This document shows positions 8,029 to 14,827 of a stretch of DNA of 17,676 nucleotides, piece by piece (within the stretch, counting starts at the first letter, position 1; each line of letters begins with the position of its first letter). A program made the position numbers and the translations under genes. The notes beneath the pieces are model-generated. The model saw nothing but the letters and a program-made list of their open reading frames with translations. It had not been told where the DNA came from and did no database searches. Source of the stretch: JAAUTS01 sp038250235 (GTDB lineage: Bacteria; Verrucomicrobiota; Verrucomicrobiia; Methylacidiphilales; JAAUTS01). The stretch is taken from NCBI GenBank assembly GCA_038250235.1, contig JBBSCO010000058.1, positions 1 to 17,676 of the forward strand, given 5' to 3'.

Positions 8029-9066
8029 CTACTCCAACTCATAAATTTTGAATCCTGCACGGCCTGGCAATTGATCCAGCTGCGGGGTGGCATAGAAGAG
8101 TTGTGCTTCCGGGGGAACCAGGCTCCAAAACTGTTCTTTTCTGCCCAGATCCAAATCATTCAGGGCATCATCGATTAAAAGAAGCGGCCAGCGGTTGGTC
8201 TGCCGATGCATCATTTGCAGCTCCAGTAGCCTTAAGGACAGTGCTCCGGATTTGACCTGCCCTTCGGATCCAAAGGCGCGCAGCATCTTTCCGTCCAATT
8301 GAAACTTCCAGTCGTCCCGGTGTGGCCCCAGTTGCGCCGTCCCAAATTGTCTTTCCATCTCCCACAGCTTTTCGCGGGTGCGGATCAGTTGCCTTGGTAT
8401 TTCCGCCTCGTAGGTCATGCGTAAACATTCCTTCTTCCCCGTCAGTATCTGGTAGGAGGTCTCCAGAACCGGTGCCGCCTGCTCTGTAAACGCTATCCGT
8501 GCCTCATGTATGCGGCGGGTTCCCTCTTCCTGCTGATCCGTCAAACTGGTCCAGATCCCGCGATCCTGGGCGTTCTTCCGGAGAAAGGCGTTTTTTTGTT
8601 TGAGCAACAACTGGGCCCGTTGGATCCATTGCAGATAGTCCGGTTTGACCGATGCGATGAGCCCATCCACCCATTGACGCCGCAACTGGGCCGGACCCTG
8701 GAGTATATGCCGGTCACTGTTTTGAAAAACCACTGACAACACCTGTCCCCAGTATTCGCGAAAACTGGCGTTGGAAGACTCATTGATCGTTAAAATCCGG
8801 TCATCGACACTCCATTCCACCTTGAGCCGCCGGACGGGCTGTTCACTAAAATCCCCGGACACGCCCAACATTCCTCCCCCCCAATGAATGAGATCCCGGG
8901 TCTGGTGCGTGCGAAAGGAACGACAACGGGTAAGAAAATAAATGGCCTCCAAAAGAGAGGTCTTCCCCTTTCCGTTCCCACCCAGAAAGACATTCTTAGG
9001 CTCTAGTAATGTGATTGTATGTTCCGTGAAGCACCGGAACTGCTGAAGACGAAGTTCGTTGAGCAA
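8029..9066 (-). CDS. recF: DNA replication/repair ATPase RecF
   Basis: A 345-residue RecF, the SMC-like ATPase that, with RecO and RecR, loads RecA onto gapped DNA. The N-terminus LRLQQFRCFTEHTITL is the family beginning. The Walker A motif GGNGKGKTS is at residues 29-37, the signature region GSEGQVKSGALSLRLLELQ takes the place of the usual SxGQQR motif, and Walker B is WPLLLIDDALNDLD. The only sensible start is the TTG at 9066, with AGGA ten bases upstream on the minus strand (9077-9080); no ATG occurs between it and the dnaN stop, 51 bp away. It is third in a dnaA-dnaN-recF series. Some variation in the signature motif is notable but the ATPase core looks intact. Confidence 0.95.
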   Translation of the reverse strand: MLNELRLQQFRCFTEHTITLLEPKNVFLGGNGKGKTSLLEAIYFLTRCRSFRTHQTRDLIHWGGGMLGVSGDFSEQPVRRLKVEWSVDDRILTINESSNASFREYWGQVLSVVFQNSDRHILQGPAQLRRQWVDGLIASVKPDYLQWIQRAQLLLKQKNAFLRKNAQDRGIWTSLTDQQEEGTRRIHEARIAFTEQAAPVLETSYQILTGKKECLRMTYEAEIPRQLIRTREKLWEMERQFGTAQLGPHRDDWKFQLDGKMLRAFGSEGQVKSGALSLRLLELQMMHRQTNRWPLLLIDDALNDLDLGRKEQFWSLVPPEAQLFYATPQLDQLPGRAGFKIYELE

Positions 9067-9117
9067 CTTTTCCGTTTCCTGATTTCCCCCGAAGCGGATC
9101 CCCGGGGCTCAAACAGC

Positions 9118-10212
9118 TCAGGCCGTCCGCATCGGCATCAGCACGTAGAGGAAAGGTCTGTTATAACGGATCACTCCAGGGCTCAACTCGTCTGTGAAAT
9201 CAAAGAAGACTTCGTCTGTTTCCAGGTTGCGCAGCGGATCGGCCAAGAATTCTGGATTGAAGGCGATACTAAAGTCTTTCCCTTTATAGTTCACTGGCAG
9301 GGACTCGCGGGCCTCGCCGATGTCCGGCGTGTTGGCCGTGATCTCGAGACTATTTTTACTGAAGTTCAATTTGACCGAATTGGATTTTTCACTGCTAAGC
9401 AAAGCAACCCGCTTAACACTGGTCAAAAGCAGTTCCCGCTCCACGGTGACACGCTCTTTGGTTTCACTGGGAATGACCTGTTTATAATTCGGGTAATTGC
9501 CTTCAATCAGCTTGGAAACCAGGTAGGTTGATCCAACAGTGAAGCCAATCTGGTTCTCTGCGATGGCAATCTGAACTTCTCCGCTGTCGGAAAGAACGCG
9601 CTGCAGCTCGTTGACCGCCTTGGTAGGCAAAATGACATCTATTTCATTTGTTTTTGGAAATTCCAGTTCCTGTTCAATCAAGGCCAGACGACGTCCATCA
9701 GTAGCCACCACGATGAGCTTGTTGTCTTTGAAACTCAGCAAGGCTCCGTTCAGAACATAGCGGCTTTCGTCCGTGGACATACCGTAGGCGGTTTTCTTAA
9801 GCATTTCGCGGAACCCGGCCTGCTCCAGCTTAAAAATGTGCGCTCCTTCAGTTTTGGGGAAGGGGGGAAAATCATCCTCGGCAAGGCCCATGATTTTGAA
9901 AAAACTGTTCCCGGCGCGTATGGAGGCACTGTTTTTGGCGTCTACTTCCACCAGGACATCGGTATTGGGCAGTTCCCTGACAATGCTGAAAAGGCGCCGG
10001 GCCGGCAGGGTAATGCTGCCTGCTTTTTCCACAGAAGCTTCCACGTGGGTGCGAATGCCCGTATCGAGGTCGGTTGTGGCAAGACTCAGGCCACCCTCTT
10101 CGCTTTTGATCAGGACGTTGCTTAAGACGGGCAGCGTCGTGCGTGTGCTAACGACGCTTTGAACTATTTGAAGGCCTTCGAGGAATTTATCGCGAGGAAT
10201 GGTGAATTTCAT
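9118..10212 (-). CDS. dnaN: DNA polymerase III subunit beta (sliding clamp)
   Basis: A 364-residue beta clamp, the ring-shaped dimer that tethers DNA polymerase III to DNA. The N-terminus MKFTIPRDKFLEGLQIVQSVVSTRTTLPVLSNVLI is typical. Conserved landmarks include DLDTGIRTHV, LPARRLFSIVRELP, GNSFFKIMGL with FPPFP, and YVLNGALLSF plus VATDGRRLAL, which begins the second of three clamp folds. The C-terminus YNRPFLYVLMPMRTA carries the usual MPMR end that lines the partner-binding pocket. The start ATG has no Shine-Dalgarno sequence. It is separated from dnaA by 338 bp, a wider gap than in a tight dnaA-dnaN operon, which suggests its own promoter and an origin in between. Confidence 0.97.
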   Translation of the reverse strand: MKFTIPRDKFLEGLQIVQSVVSTRTTLPVLSNVLIKSEEGGLSLATTDLDTGIRTHVEASVEKAGSITLPARRLFSIVRELPNTDVLVEVDAKNSASIRAGNSFFKIMGLAEDDFPPFPKTEGAHIFKLEQAGFREMLKKTAYGMSTDESRYVLNGALLSFKDNKLIVVATDGRRLALIEQELEFPKTNEIDVILPTKAVNELQRVLSDSGEVQIAIAENQIGFTVGSTYLVSKLIEGNYPNYKQVIPSETKERVTVERELLLTSVKRVALLSSEKSNSVKLNFSKNSLEITANTPDIGEARESLPVNYKGKDFSIAFNPEFLADPLRNLETDEVFFDFTDELSPGVIRYNRPFLYVLMPMRTA

Positions 10213-10550
10213 TTTGTTGTTGTGTCTATTTCAATTTCATTAAAGAAAGAAAGTAACTGTAATATAGGTGTCAATAAGGGAACACAAGATTTATAAACCT
10301 ATAAGCCATAACCTTTTGGTTCAAAAATAAGCTGTGAATAAGAGGTGTCAAAAGAGAATTAAAGTGGATTAAACAGGTAATACCAGGAAAGGGAGGAGAC
10401 AGTTGGCAAGTTATCCCAAGGTTATTCTTCTATTTAATGTAAGTGTCTAAATGAAAAGGGTTTATGTGCCTTCCATCAGATAGTAACCCGTCGAGTTGCT
10501 GTGAATACAGAGCTTTCCATTTTTTCCCCAGATAAGACAGAACGTAAGGA
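10213..10550. other. Candidate replication origin (oriC) between dnaA and dnaN
   Basis: This 338-bp gene-free stretch is visibly richer in A and T than its surroundings. On the minus strand it holds one consensus-type DnaA box, TTATTCACA (10333-10341), and two one-mismatch forms: GTATTCACA (10500-10508) and TTATTGACA (10269-10277). A weaker TTATCCCAA is at 10411. The stretch 10231-10330 is the most AT-rich and is a reasonable unwinding element. AGGTGTCAA is repeated at 10266 and 10344. Origins in many bacteria lie beside dnaA, including between dnaA and dnaN; the assignment here rests on that and on the boxes. Confidence 0.55.
10333..10341 (-). promoter_or_regulatory. DnaA box TTATTCACA
   Basis: The minus strand reads TTATTCACA, which fits the TTATNCACA consensus exactly. 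It lies inside the AT-rich dnaA-dnaN gap, in the same orientation as the one-mismatch sites at 10269-10277 and 10500-10508. Confidence 0.65.
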
Positions 10551-11909
10551 TCAGGTCGATTCCAGGCGTTGGGTAAGCTGTTGAACATGATGCCGAAGAC
10601 CGGGATCGGCTGTAAGCTTGGCCTCAATCTTCTTACAGGCATGTAGAACGGTCCCATGATCCCGGCCCCCAAAGGCTTCTCCGATCTCTTGGAGGGACTT
10701 GTGGGTTAGTTTACGGCTTAAATACATGGCCACCATGCGGGGAAAGGCAATATTATTGGGCCGACGCTTGCTGGTCATGTCGGTAATGCGGATATCAAAA
10801 CCTTCCGCCACCCGCCGTTGAATCAGGTCTATGGACACATTGTTGCGTGCTTCCTGTTGGATAAAATCTTTCAGGAGCTCTTCCACCTGGGCTTGGGAAA
10901 TCTTTTTGTCGTTCAGTGCGGCCCAGGCTGCAACACGATTGAGGGCACCTTCAAGACGGCGGATGTTGGCTTTGACCCGCTCGGCAATAAACATCAGGAC
11001 AGTATCGCCCAGCATGATGTTCATCTTCTGCGCCTTGGCCTTGAGGATGGCCAGACGGGTTTCAATGTCCGGCGGCTGAAGTTCTGCTGTCAAACCCCAC
11101 TCAAAGCGTGAGACAAGGCGCTGTTCCAGGTTTGAGATATCCCCCGGAGGACAGTCACTGGTCAACACGATCTGTTTATTGCCATCGAACAAAGCATTGA
11201 ACGTGTGAAAAAATTCCTCCTGGGAACGTTCTTTGCCGGCAAAGAACTGGATATCATCAATCAGGAGAGCATCCGCCTGGCGGAAACGTTTGCGGAACTT
11301 GACCAACTCGCCCTTCTGGATGGCACTAACAAATTCATTGGTGAATTGTTCCGAAGTGACGTAGACAACCTTGGCATTTTTCTTCTTTGTGGCAATGCGG
11401 TGGCCCACGGCGTGCATCAAATGGGTTTTGCCCAGTCCGACATGGCCATGGACGAAAAGAGGGTTGTAGATCTTGGCAGGAGCATCGGCCACCGCGATGG
11501 CGGCAGCATGGGCAAATTGATTGTTCAGGCCCACGACATAGGAGTCGAAGATATAGCGTGGAACCAATTCATTGCTGGTTTGCACAACGCTCTCAGCTTT
11601 GAGTTCATGACCGATGGGGCCTATTTCTGATACCATCGGAACGATACCATTGGTCTGTTGGAAGGAAACAGGGAGGTCCTTGTTGGTCACCAGATTGACG
11701 CATTCGCGTAACTGCGGCAGATAATTTTCTTCGATCCAATACTGGTAAATGGAGTTTTCCACACCCAGAACCAGTCGATCCGGCTCCAAGGCGATCAAGT
11801 TAACTGGCGAAAACCACCGCTTATAGGCATCGGGGGAAATGAGGTTTTGCAGTTCTTCACATACTTTCTCCCATGTCTCTGTTGGGTTGTTGAAGGGGAG
11901 AGTCTGCAT
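10551..11909 (-). CDS. dnaA: Chromosomal replication initiator protein DnaA
   Basis: A 452-residue DnaA, the AAA+ ATPase that binds DnaA boxes and opens the origin. Domain I starts at TWEKVCEELQNLISPDAYKRWF; the AAA+ core has Walker A GHVGLGKTH near residue 158 and Walker B LLIDDIQFF near 216. The DNA-binding domain IV ends with SLQEIGEAFGGRDHGTVLHACKKIE near 413. The usual FGGRDHTTV is FGGRDHGTV here, replacing a Thr that in E. coli (Thr435) touches the DnaA box. I prefer the ATG at 11909 (MQTLPFNN...) over the GTG at 11948, because a candidate promoter places transcription start near 11950. Neither start has a Shine-Dalgarno sequence. A box-like TTTTCCACA lies within the early coding region (11755-11763). 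Confidence 0.96.
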   Translation of the reverse strand: MQTLPFNNPTETWEKVCEELQNLISPDAYKRWFSPVNLIALEPDRLVLGVENSIYQYWIEENYLPQLRECVNLVTNKDLPVSFQQTNGIVPMVSEIGPIGHELKAESVVQTSNELVPRYIFDSYVVGLNNQFAHAAAIAVADAPAKIYNPLFVHGHVGLGKTHLMHAVGHRIATKKKNAKVVYVTSEQFTNEFVSAIQKGELVKFRKRFRQADALLIDDIQFFAGKERSQEEFFHTFNALFDGNKQIVLTSDCPPGDISNLEQRLVSRFEWGLTAELQPPDIETRLAILKAKAQKMNIMLGDTVLMFIAERVKANIRRLEGALNRVAAWAALNDKKISQAQVEELLKDFIQQEARNNVSIDLIQRRVAEGFDIRITDMTSKRRPNNIAFPRMVAMYLSRKLTHKSLQEIGEAFGGRDHGTVLHACKKIEAKLTADPGLRHHVQQLTQRLEST

Positions 11910-11956
11910 GGTGCGGTCTGGTATTAAATCCCACAGCTTTTTTCCCACAAGTACAA

Positions 11957-11985
11957 AAGATACTTTTAGGAAGTTTTATCCACAA
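11957..11985 (-). promoter_or_regulatory. Candidate dnaA promoter overlapped by a perfect DnaA box
   Basis: The + strand carries TTATCCACA at 11976-11984, the consensus DnaA box. On the minus strand TTGTGG (11980-11985) and TATCTT (11957-11962) are spaced by exactly 17 bp and could be the -35 and -10 of a housekeeping promoter for dnaA; the hexamers match only 3/6 and 4/6. If real, DnaA bound to the box would cover the -35, the familiar autorepression arrangement. The box is certain as sequence; the promoter is inferred. Confidence 0.5.
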
Positions 11986-12038
11986 TGTCGTCTTTTACTT
12001 TAACGAGCAGCCTGTTTCCGGCAAGACCATTTTAGCTC

Positions 12039-12057
12039 TGTCAGTACAGTACCGACA
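12039..12057. promoter_or_regulatory. Operator-like dyad upstream of dnaA
   Basis: TGTCAGTAC-A-GTACCGACA is a 19-bp dyad with 8 of 9 positions symmetric, lying between the PP2C stop and the dnaA promoter region. It is too tight to form a good terminator hairpin, so a regulator-binding site is more likely. No known family is assigned. Confidence 0.35.
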
Positions 12058-12070
12058 AGGCGGCAGAGGT

Positions 12071-12916
12071 TCAGGCCTCCATGGCCTCCACCACAACTGC
12101 CGTGATGTTGTCCCTGCCGGAATTCTGTAGTGCTGCATCAACCAATCTCATTGCGGGTGTTTTGGCCGTCTCCTCCGGGCTGGGGTCTCGAAGCAGTTGC
12201 AGAATCTGACGATCCCATAATCCATCCATAATGCCATCACTGCAGAGTAGAAAGATGTCTCCCTTTTCATAGCCGACCGAGCCAACCTGGGGATCGACAA
12301 ATTGATGGCCGGCGCCCAGAGCTTTTTGCACGGAATTCTTCAGGGGATGTATCCGGGCCTCTCTCTCATTGATGCGTTTGTTGCGCAATAGCCAGCCTAC
12401 GTGGGAATCGTCCTGGCTGAGTTGTTTCATGCCACCTGAAGCTGGAAAATAGTAGATGCGACTATCTCCAATGTGGGCGAAATAAAGCCACTCAGGGTTG
12501 AACCAGCCCAAACTCAAGGTGGAACCCATGCCCGCACATTCTTCGTAATTCGCGCCCAGATAGCTCAGGGCTTTGTGTGTTTCATGGAACAGCTCCTGGA
12601 GCAATTCGGTGTATCCCGCGCTTAGGCCCGCACTTGCATTGCGTAAGCTTTTTGGAAGAAGCTTGGTGATTTTTTCCACCGTGATCCGGCTGGCAAACTC
12701 CCCGGCCTTGGCCCCGCCCATCCCGTCACTGACAGCAAAGATATAGTCCCCGGACTGGAATCCGCCATCGCCTTCCTTCCCCAGATAATGCACGTCCTGC
12801 AAATTAAAGGTTAAGGCCAGAAAAGAATCTTCGTTATTTTGCCGCACCTTCCCCCGGTCACTCATGGCCGTCCATCGTAGGCTTAACTCAGACACCTGTT
12901 CGATTTGGCTGTTCAT
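12071..12916 (-). CDS. PP2C-family serine/threonine protein phosphatase
   Basis: A 281-residue, single-domain, cytosolic PPM/PP2C phosphatase that should remove phosphate from Ser/Thr residues using two Mn/Mg ions. All core motifs are present in order: SDRGKVRQNNEDS (residues 19-31), VSDGMGGAKAGEFAS with the metal-binding Asp-Gly, GMGSTLS, FAHIGDSRIYY, LLCSDGIMDGLWD and the closing SGRDNITAVVVE with its metal-binding Asp. There is no membrane segment or sensor domain, so specificity must come from partners. Its ATG overlaps the stop of the upstream kinase-like gene (ATGA at 12913-12916), a sign of coupled translation, and there is no separate Shine-Dalgarno sequence. The overlap strongly suggests that the kinase-like protein is its functional counterpart. 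It lies upstream of dnaA on the same strand. Confidence 0.93.
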   Translation of the reverse strand: MNSQIEQVSELSLRWTAMSDRGKVRQNNEDSFLALTFNLQDVHYLGKEGDGGFQSGDYIFAVSDGMGGAKAGEFASRITVEKITKLLPKSLRNASAGLSAGYTELLQELFHETHKALSYLGANYEECAGMGSTLSLGWFNPEWLYFAHIGDSRIYYFPASGGMKQLSQDDSHVGWLLRNKRINEREARIHPLKNSVQKALGAGHQFVDPQVGSVGYEKGDIFLLCSDGIMDGLWDRQILQLLRDPSPEETAKTPAMRLVDAALQNSGRDNITAVVVEAMEA

Positions 12917-13332
12917 ACGGCATCAGGGGGCATGGCAACAGGCGAGCGATGGCCCGGGTCATCCAAAAGAGTGGCAAATTCAAAATCGATGATAAAAAAA
13001 CGACCGTCCTTGGCATTATACGTGATGTTCCGGGAGGCCTTGTCCTCGTGGCGCACCCCGTAAGTTTCCAACTCCTTGAACAAATCTGTCATTTTTTGAT
13101 CACCCAGGTGTTCAACTCTGCTCCCGCCGCTGCTTGTCACCAGCAGGAGCTTCTCCGCATCCGTCTCCAGAATGCGCGGCACAAAGGGGCAGTTTCTTCC
13201 TTCCAAATACTTCAAAACAAGAACTTCATTCTCAAATCGCTCCCGTGCCTGGTGTCCCCGGAAGGTTTTACTCACCCGTCCGTCATATCCGATGCGCACC
13301 AAGGCTCGTCGGGTATCTTTCACCTGCTCCAT
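12913..13332 (-). CDS. Minimal protein-kinase-like protein (139 aa), coupled to PP2C
   Basis: A very short protein with the key residues of a eukaryote-like kinase. Lys22 in GRVSKTF fits the ATP-anchoring lysine, Glu34/Glu36 in ERFENEVLVLKYL fit the alpha-C glutamate, and HEDKASRN (His95, Asp97, Asn102) matches the HxDxxxxN catalytic loop with correct spacing. IIDFEFA (Asp116) stands for the DFG-type metal site. The glycine-rich loop is weak, and the chain ends about 20 residues after Asp116, so activation segment and large C-lobe helices are missing. RIO/Bud32 and WaaP-like kinases have small C-lobes too, but this is shorter still. It may be a compact kinase, a kinase completed by a partner, or a pseudokinase. 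The reading frame is uninterrupted. The target is unknown. Confidence 0.7.
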   Translation of the reverse strand: MEQVKDTRRALVRIGYDGRVSKTFRGHQARERFENEVLVLKYLEGRNCPFVPRILETDAEKLLLVTSSGGSRVEHLGDQKMTDLFKELETYGVRHEDKASRNITYNAKDGRFFIIDFEFATLLDDPGHRSPVAMPPDAV

Positions 13333-13415
13333 GTTGGAACTTTCTCACGGGCGGCCACAGGGCTCAATCGAAATCCCGGTTATTCCGAACATGCATTCAT
13401 CCTGGGTTTGGATAA

Positions 13416-13434
13416 GCGATGAAAAAACCATCGC
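13416..13434. other. Hairpin in the kinase-glnII divergent region
   Basis: GCGATG (13416-13421) pairs with CATCGC (13429-13434) across an A-rich 7-base loop. It lies just upstream of the candidate sigma-54 promoter of the glutamine synthetase gene and 83 bp ahead of the kinase-like start. Role unknown; it could be a protein-binding dyad. Confidence 0.35.
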
Positions 13435-13438
13435 CGTC

Positions 13439-13454
13439 TGGCATTGAATCTGCT
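13439..13454 (+). promoter_or_regulatory. Candidate sigma-54 promoter of glutamine synthetase
   Basis: TGGCATTGAATCTGCT has the invariant GG (13440-13441) and GC (13452-13453) with exactly 10 bases between, and matches the TGGCACGRNNNTTGCW consensus at 10 of 13 defined positions. It would start transcription near 13465, about 110 nt upstream of the ATG at 13575. A sigma-54 promoter before a glutamine synthetase gene is typical of nitrogen-limitation control. Confidence 0.5.
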
Positions 13455-13509
13455 TATTACTACCCTGCCGGTGGTTGGCGTCCTTCAAAACAGGTCTCCT
13501 CCTCGGTCT

Positions 13510-13533
13510 AGAAGTCCGCATGTGCGGGCTTCT
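13510..13533 (+). promoter_or_regulatory. Strong hairpin in the glutamine synthetase leader
   Basis: AGAAGTCCGC (13510-13519) pairs with GCGGGCTTCT (13524-13533) around the loop ATGT: ten pairs including one G-U. It ends 41 nt before the start codon, inside the predicted leader RNA. It has no T-tract, so it is not an intrinsic terminator; a leader regulatory element or a repeat-type hairpin is possible. Confidence 0.5.
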
Positions 13534-13574
13534 GTGCTTAAAACAATAATCAACTTAATCCGATTCATCGATAT

Positions 13575-14597
13575 ATGGCCAAATACAAACTCGAATACGT
13601 CTGGCTCGACGGTTACACCCCAGTGCCAAATCTCCGCAGCAAGACCCAACTAAAAGAATCCAGCAGCTTCCCCAAACTTGAGGAACTTCCTCTCTGGGGT
13701 TTTGATGGCAGCTCCACCAAGCAGGCCGAAGGCCGTAGCTCGGATTGCGTTCTCAAGCCTGTCGCCGTTTTCCCTGATACCACCCGCAAGAACGGTGTGT
13801 TGGTTATGTGCGAAGTTATGATGCCCGATGGAAAAACACCCCATGTCTCCAACGGCCGCGCCACCATCCTCGATGACCCCGGCAGCTGGTTCGGCTTCGA
13901 GCAGGAATACTTCCTTTACCAGGACGGACGTCCTTTGGGTTTCCCCTCCGATGGCTACCCCGCTCCCCAAGGCGAATACTATACTGGTGTCGGTTACAAG
14001 AACGTCGGCGACATCTCTCGTCAGATCGTGGAAGAACACCTTGATCTCTGCCTTGATGCAGGGATCAACCATGAAGGCATCAACGCTGAAGTGGCCAAAG
14101 GTCAATGGGAATTCCAAATTTTCGGCAAGGGCTCCAAACAGGCCGCCGATGAAGTCTGGATCGCCCGCTACATCCTGAACCGTCTTTGCGAAAAATACGG
14201 TGTGGACGTCAACTACCACTGCAAACCGCTTGGCAAAGACCTCGATTGGAATGGGTCTGGCATGCACGCTAATTTCTCCACGGAATTTATGCGTGATAAA
14301 GGCGGTAAACCGTATTTCGAAAAACTTATGGCCCAATTCGCTAAGAACATGGACGAGCATGTCGCTGTCTATGGTCCGGATAATCATCTGCGCCTGACCG
14401 GATTGCACGAAACCCAGTCCATCGACAAATTCACCTACGGTATCGCTGACCGGGGTTCCTCCATCCGTGTTCCCCACAGCTTTGTCAACGGTGGCTATAA
14501 GGGTTACTTGGAAGATCGTCGTCCGAACTCCCAGGGAGATCCTTATCAGATCGCCAGCCGCATCCTGAAGACAATTTCTGAAGTTCCTACCAGCTAA
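13575..14597 (+). CDS. glnII: Glutamine synthetase type II (GSII, eukaryote-type)
   Basis: A complete 340-residue GSII enzyme that makes glutamine from glutamate, ammonium and ATP. The length and motifs fit the short eukaryote-type class rather than the 470-residue GSI: MAKYKLEYVWLDG, WGFDGSSTKQAEGRSSDCVLKPV, FGFEQEYFLYQDGRPLGFP, GINAEVAKGQWEFQIFG, CKPLGKDLDWNGSGMHAN, FTYGIADRGSSIRVP and YLEDRRPNSQGDPY. The Glu and His ligands of the two metal sites are in EQEYF, EVAKGQWE and GSGMHAN. GSII lacks the adenylylation tyrosine of GSI, so control probably relies on transcription and effectors. A candidate sigma-54 promoter and a leader hairpin precede it and a strong terminator follows. No Shine-Dalgarno sequence is seen. 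It converges on the P-II genes and belongs to the same nitrogen module. Confidence 0.96.
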   Translation: MAKYKLEYVWLDGYTPVPNLRSKTQLKESSSFPKLEELPLWGFDGSSTKQAEGRSSDCVLKPVAVFPDTTRKNGVLVMCEVMMPDGKTPHVSNGRATILDDPGSWFGFEQEYFLYQDGRPLGFPSDGYPAPQGEYYTGVGYKNVGDISRQIVEEHLDLCLDAGINHEGINAEVAKGQWEFQIFGKGSKQAADEVWIARYILNRLCEKYGVDVNYHCKPLGKDLDWNGSGMHANFSTEFMRDKGGKPYFEKLMAQFAKNMDEHVAVYGPDNHLRLTGLHETQSIDKFTYGIADRGSSIRVPHSFVNGGYKGYLEDRRPNSQGDPYQIASRILKTISEVPTS

Positions 14598-14619
14598 GAG
14601 CAGGGATTCAACAGATTTG

Positions 14620-14651
14620 AAAAGGCGCCATAACAATGTGGCGCCTTTTTT
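14620..14651 (+). terminator. Rho-independent terminator of glutamine synthetase
   Basis: GGCGCCA (14624-14630) and TGGCGCC (14639-14645) form a perfect GC-rich stem, extended by A-T pairs on both sides, with an 8-base loop. A run of six T (14646-14651) follows. The A-run on the left means it can also work in the other direction. It starts 23 bp after the stop codon. Confidence 0.92.
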
Positions 14652-14691
14652 ATTCAGGTTAGGGCTCCGGTGCCAGAGACCTACTGATTTC

Positions 14692-14764
14692 GTAGCAGCA
14701 ACCTCGCGTCGCGAAAAGCTTTGGGCACGGTTTTCAAACCATCCCGACGCAAGGTCGCTCCCAC
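14692..14764. repeat. REP-like inverted pair
   Basis: GTAGCAGCAACCTCGCGTCG (14692-14711) faces CGACGCAAGGTCGCTCCCAC (14745-14764); the reverse complement of the second matches the first at 16 of 20 positions, with 33 bases between. Two facing, similar short palindromic units between convergent genes are typical of REP/BIME-type intergenic repeats. No transposase is in the window. Confidence 0.55.
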
Positions 14765-14827
14765 AGGAATAGGATATCTCCAGATTTTACGTCATCGGGA
14801 ATGACGTAGGGGCCAAGTAGAGGCAGC

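Noticed and set aside
9091..9110. Terminator in the dnaN-recF gap near GGATCCCCGGGG
   Set aside because: The GC-rich dyad is short, has no T-tract, and recF most likely depends on read-through from dnaN.
10430..10672. 80-codon minus-strand frame across the dnaA end and the origin gap
   Set aside because: It overlaps the conserved DnaA domain IV in another frame and has no domain; the rest is AT-rich intergenic sequence.
11910..11948. GTG start at 11948 giving a 465-residue DnaA
   Set aside because: The added 13 residues (MGKKLWDLIPDRT) are not typical of DnaA domain I, there is no Shine-Dalgarno sequence, and a candidate promoter puts the transcript start near 11950.
13650..14636. 328-codon open frame on the minus strand opposite glutamine synthetase
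   Set aside because: It lies almost wholly antisense to a gene with unmistakable GSII motifs, and its product shows no domain; it is a by-product of codon usage.
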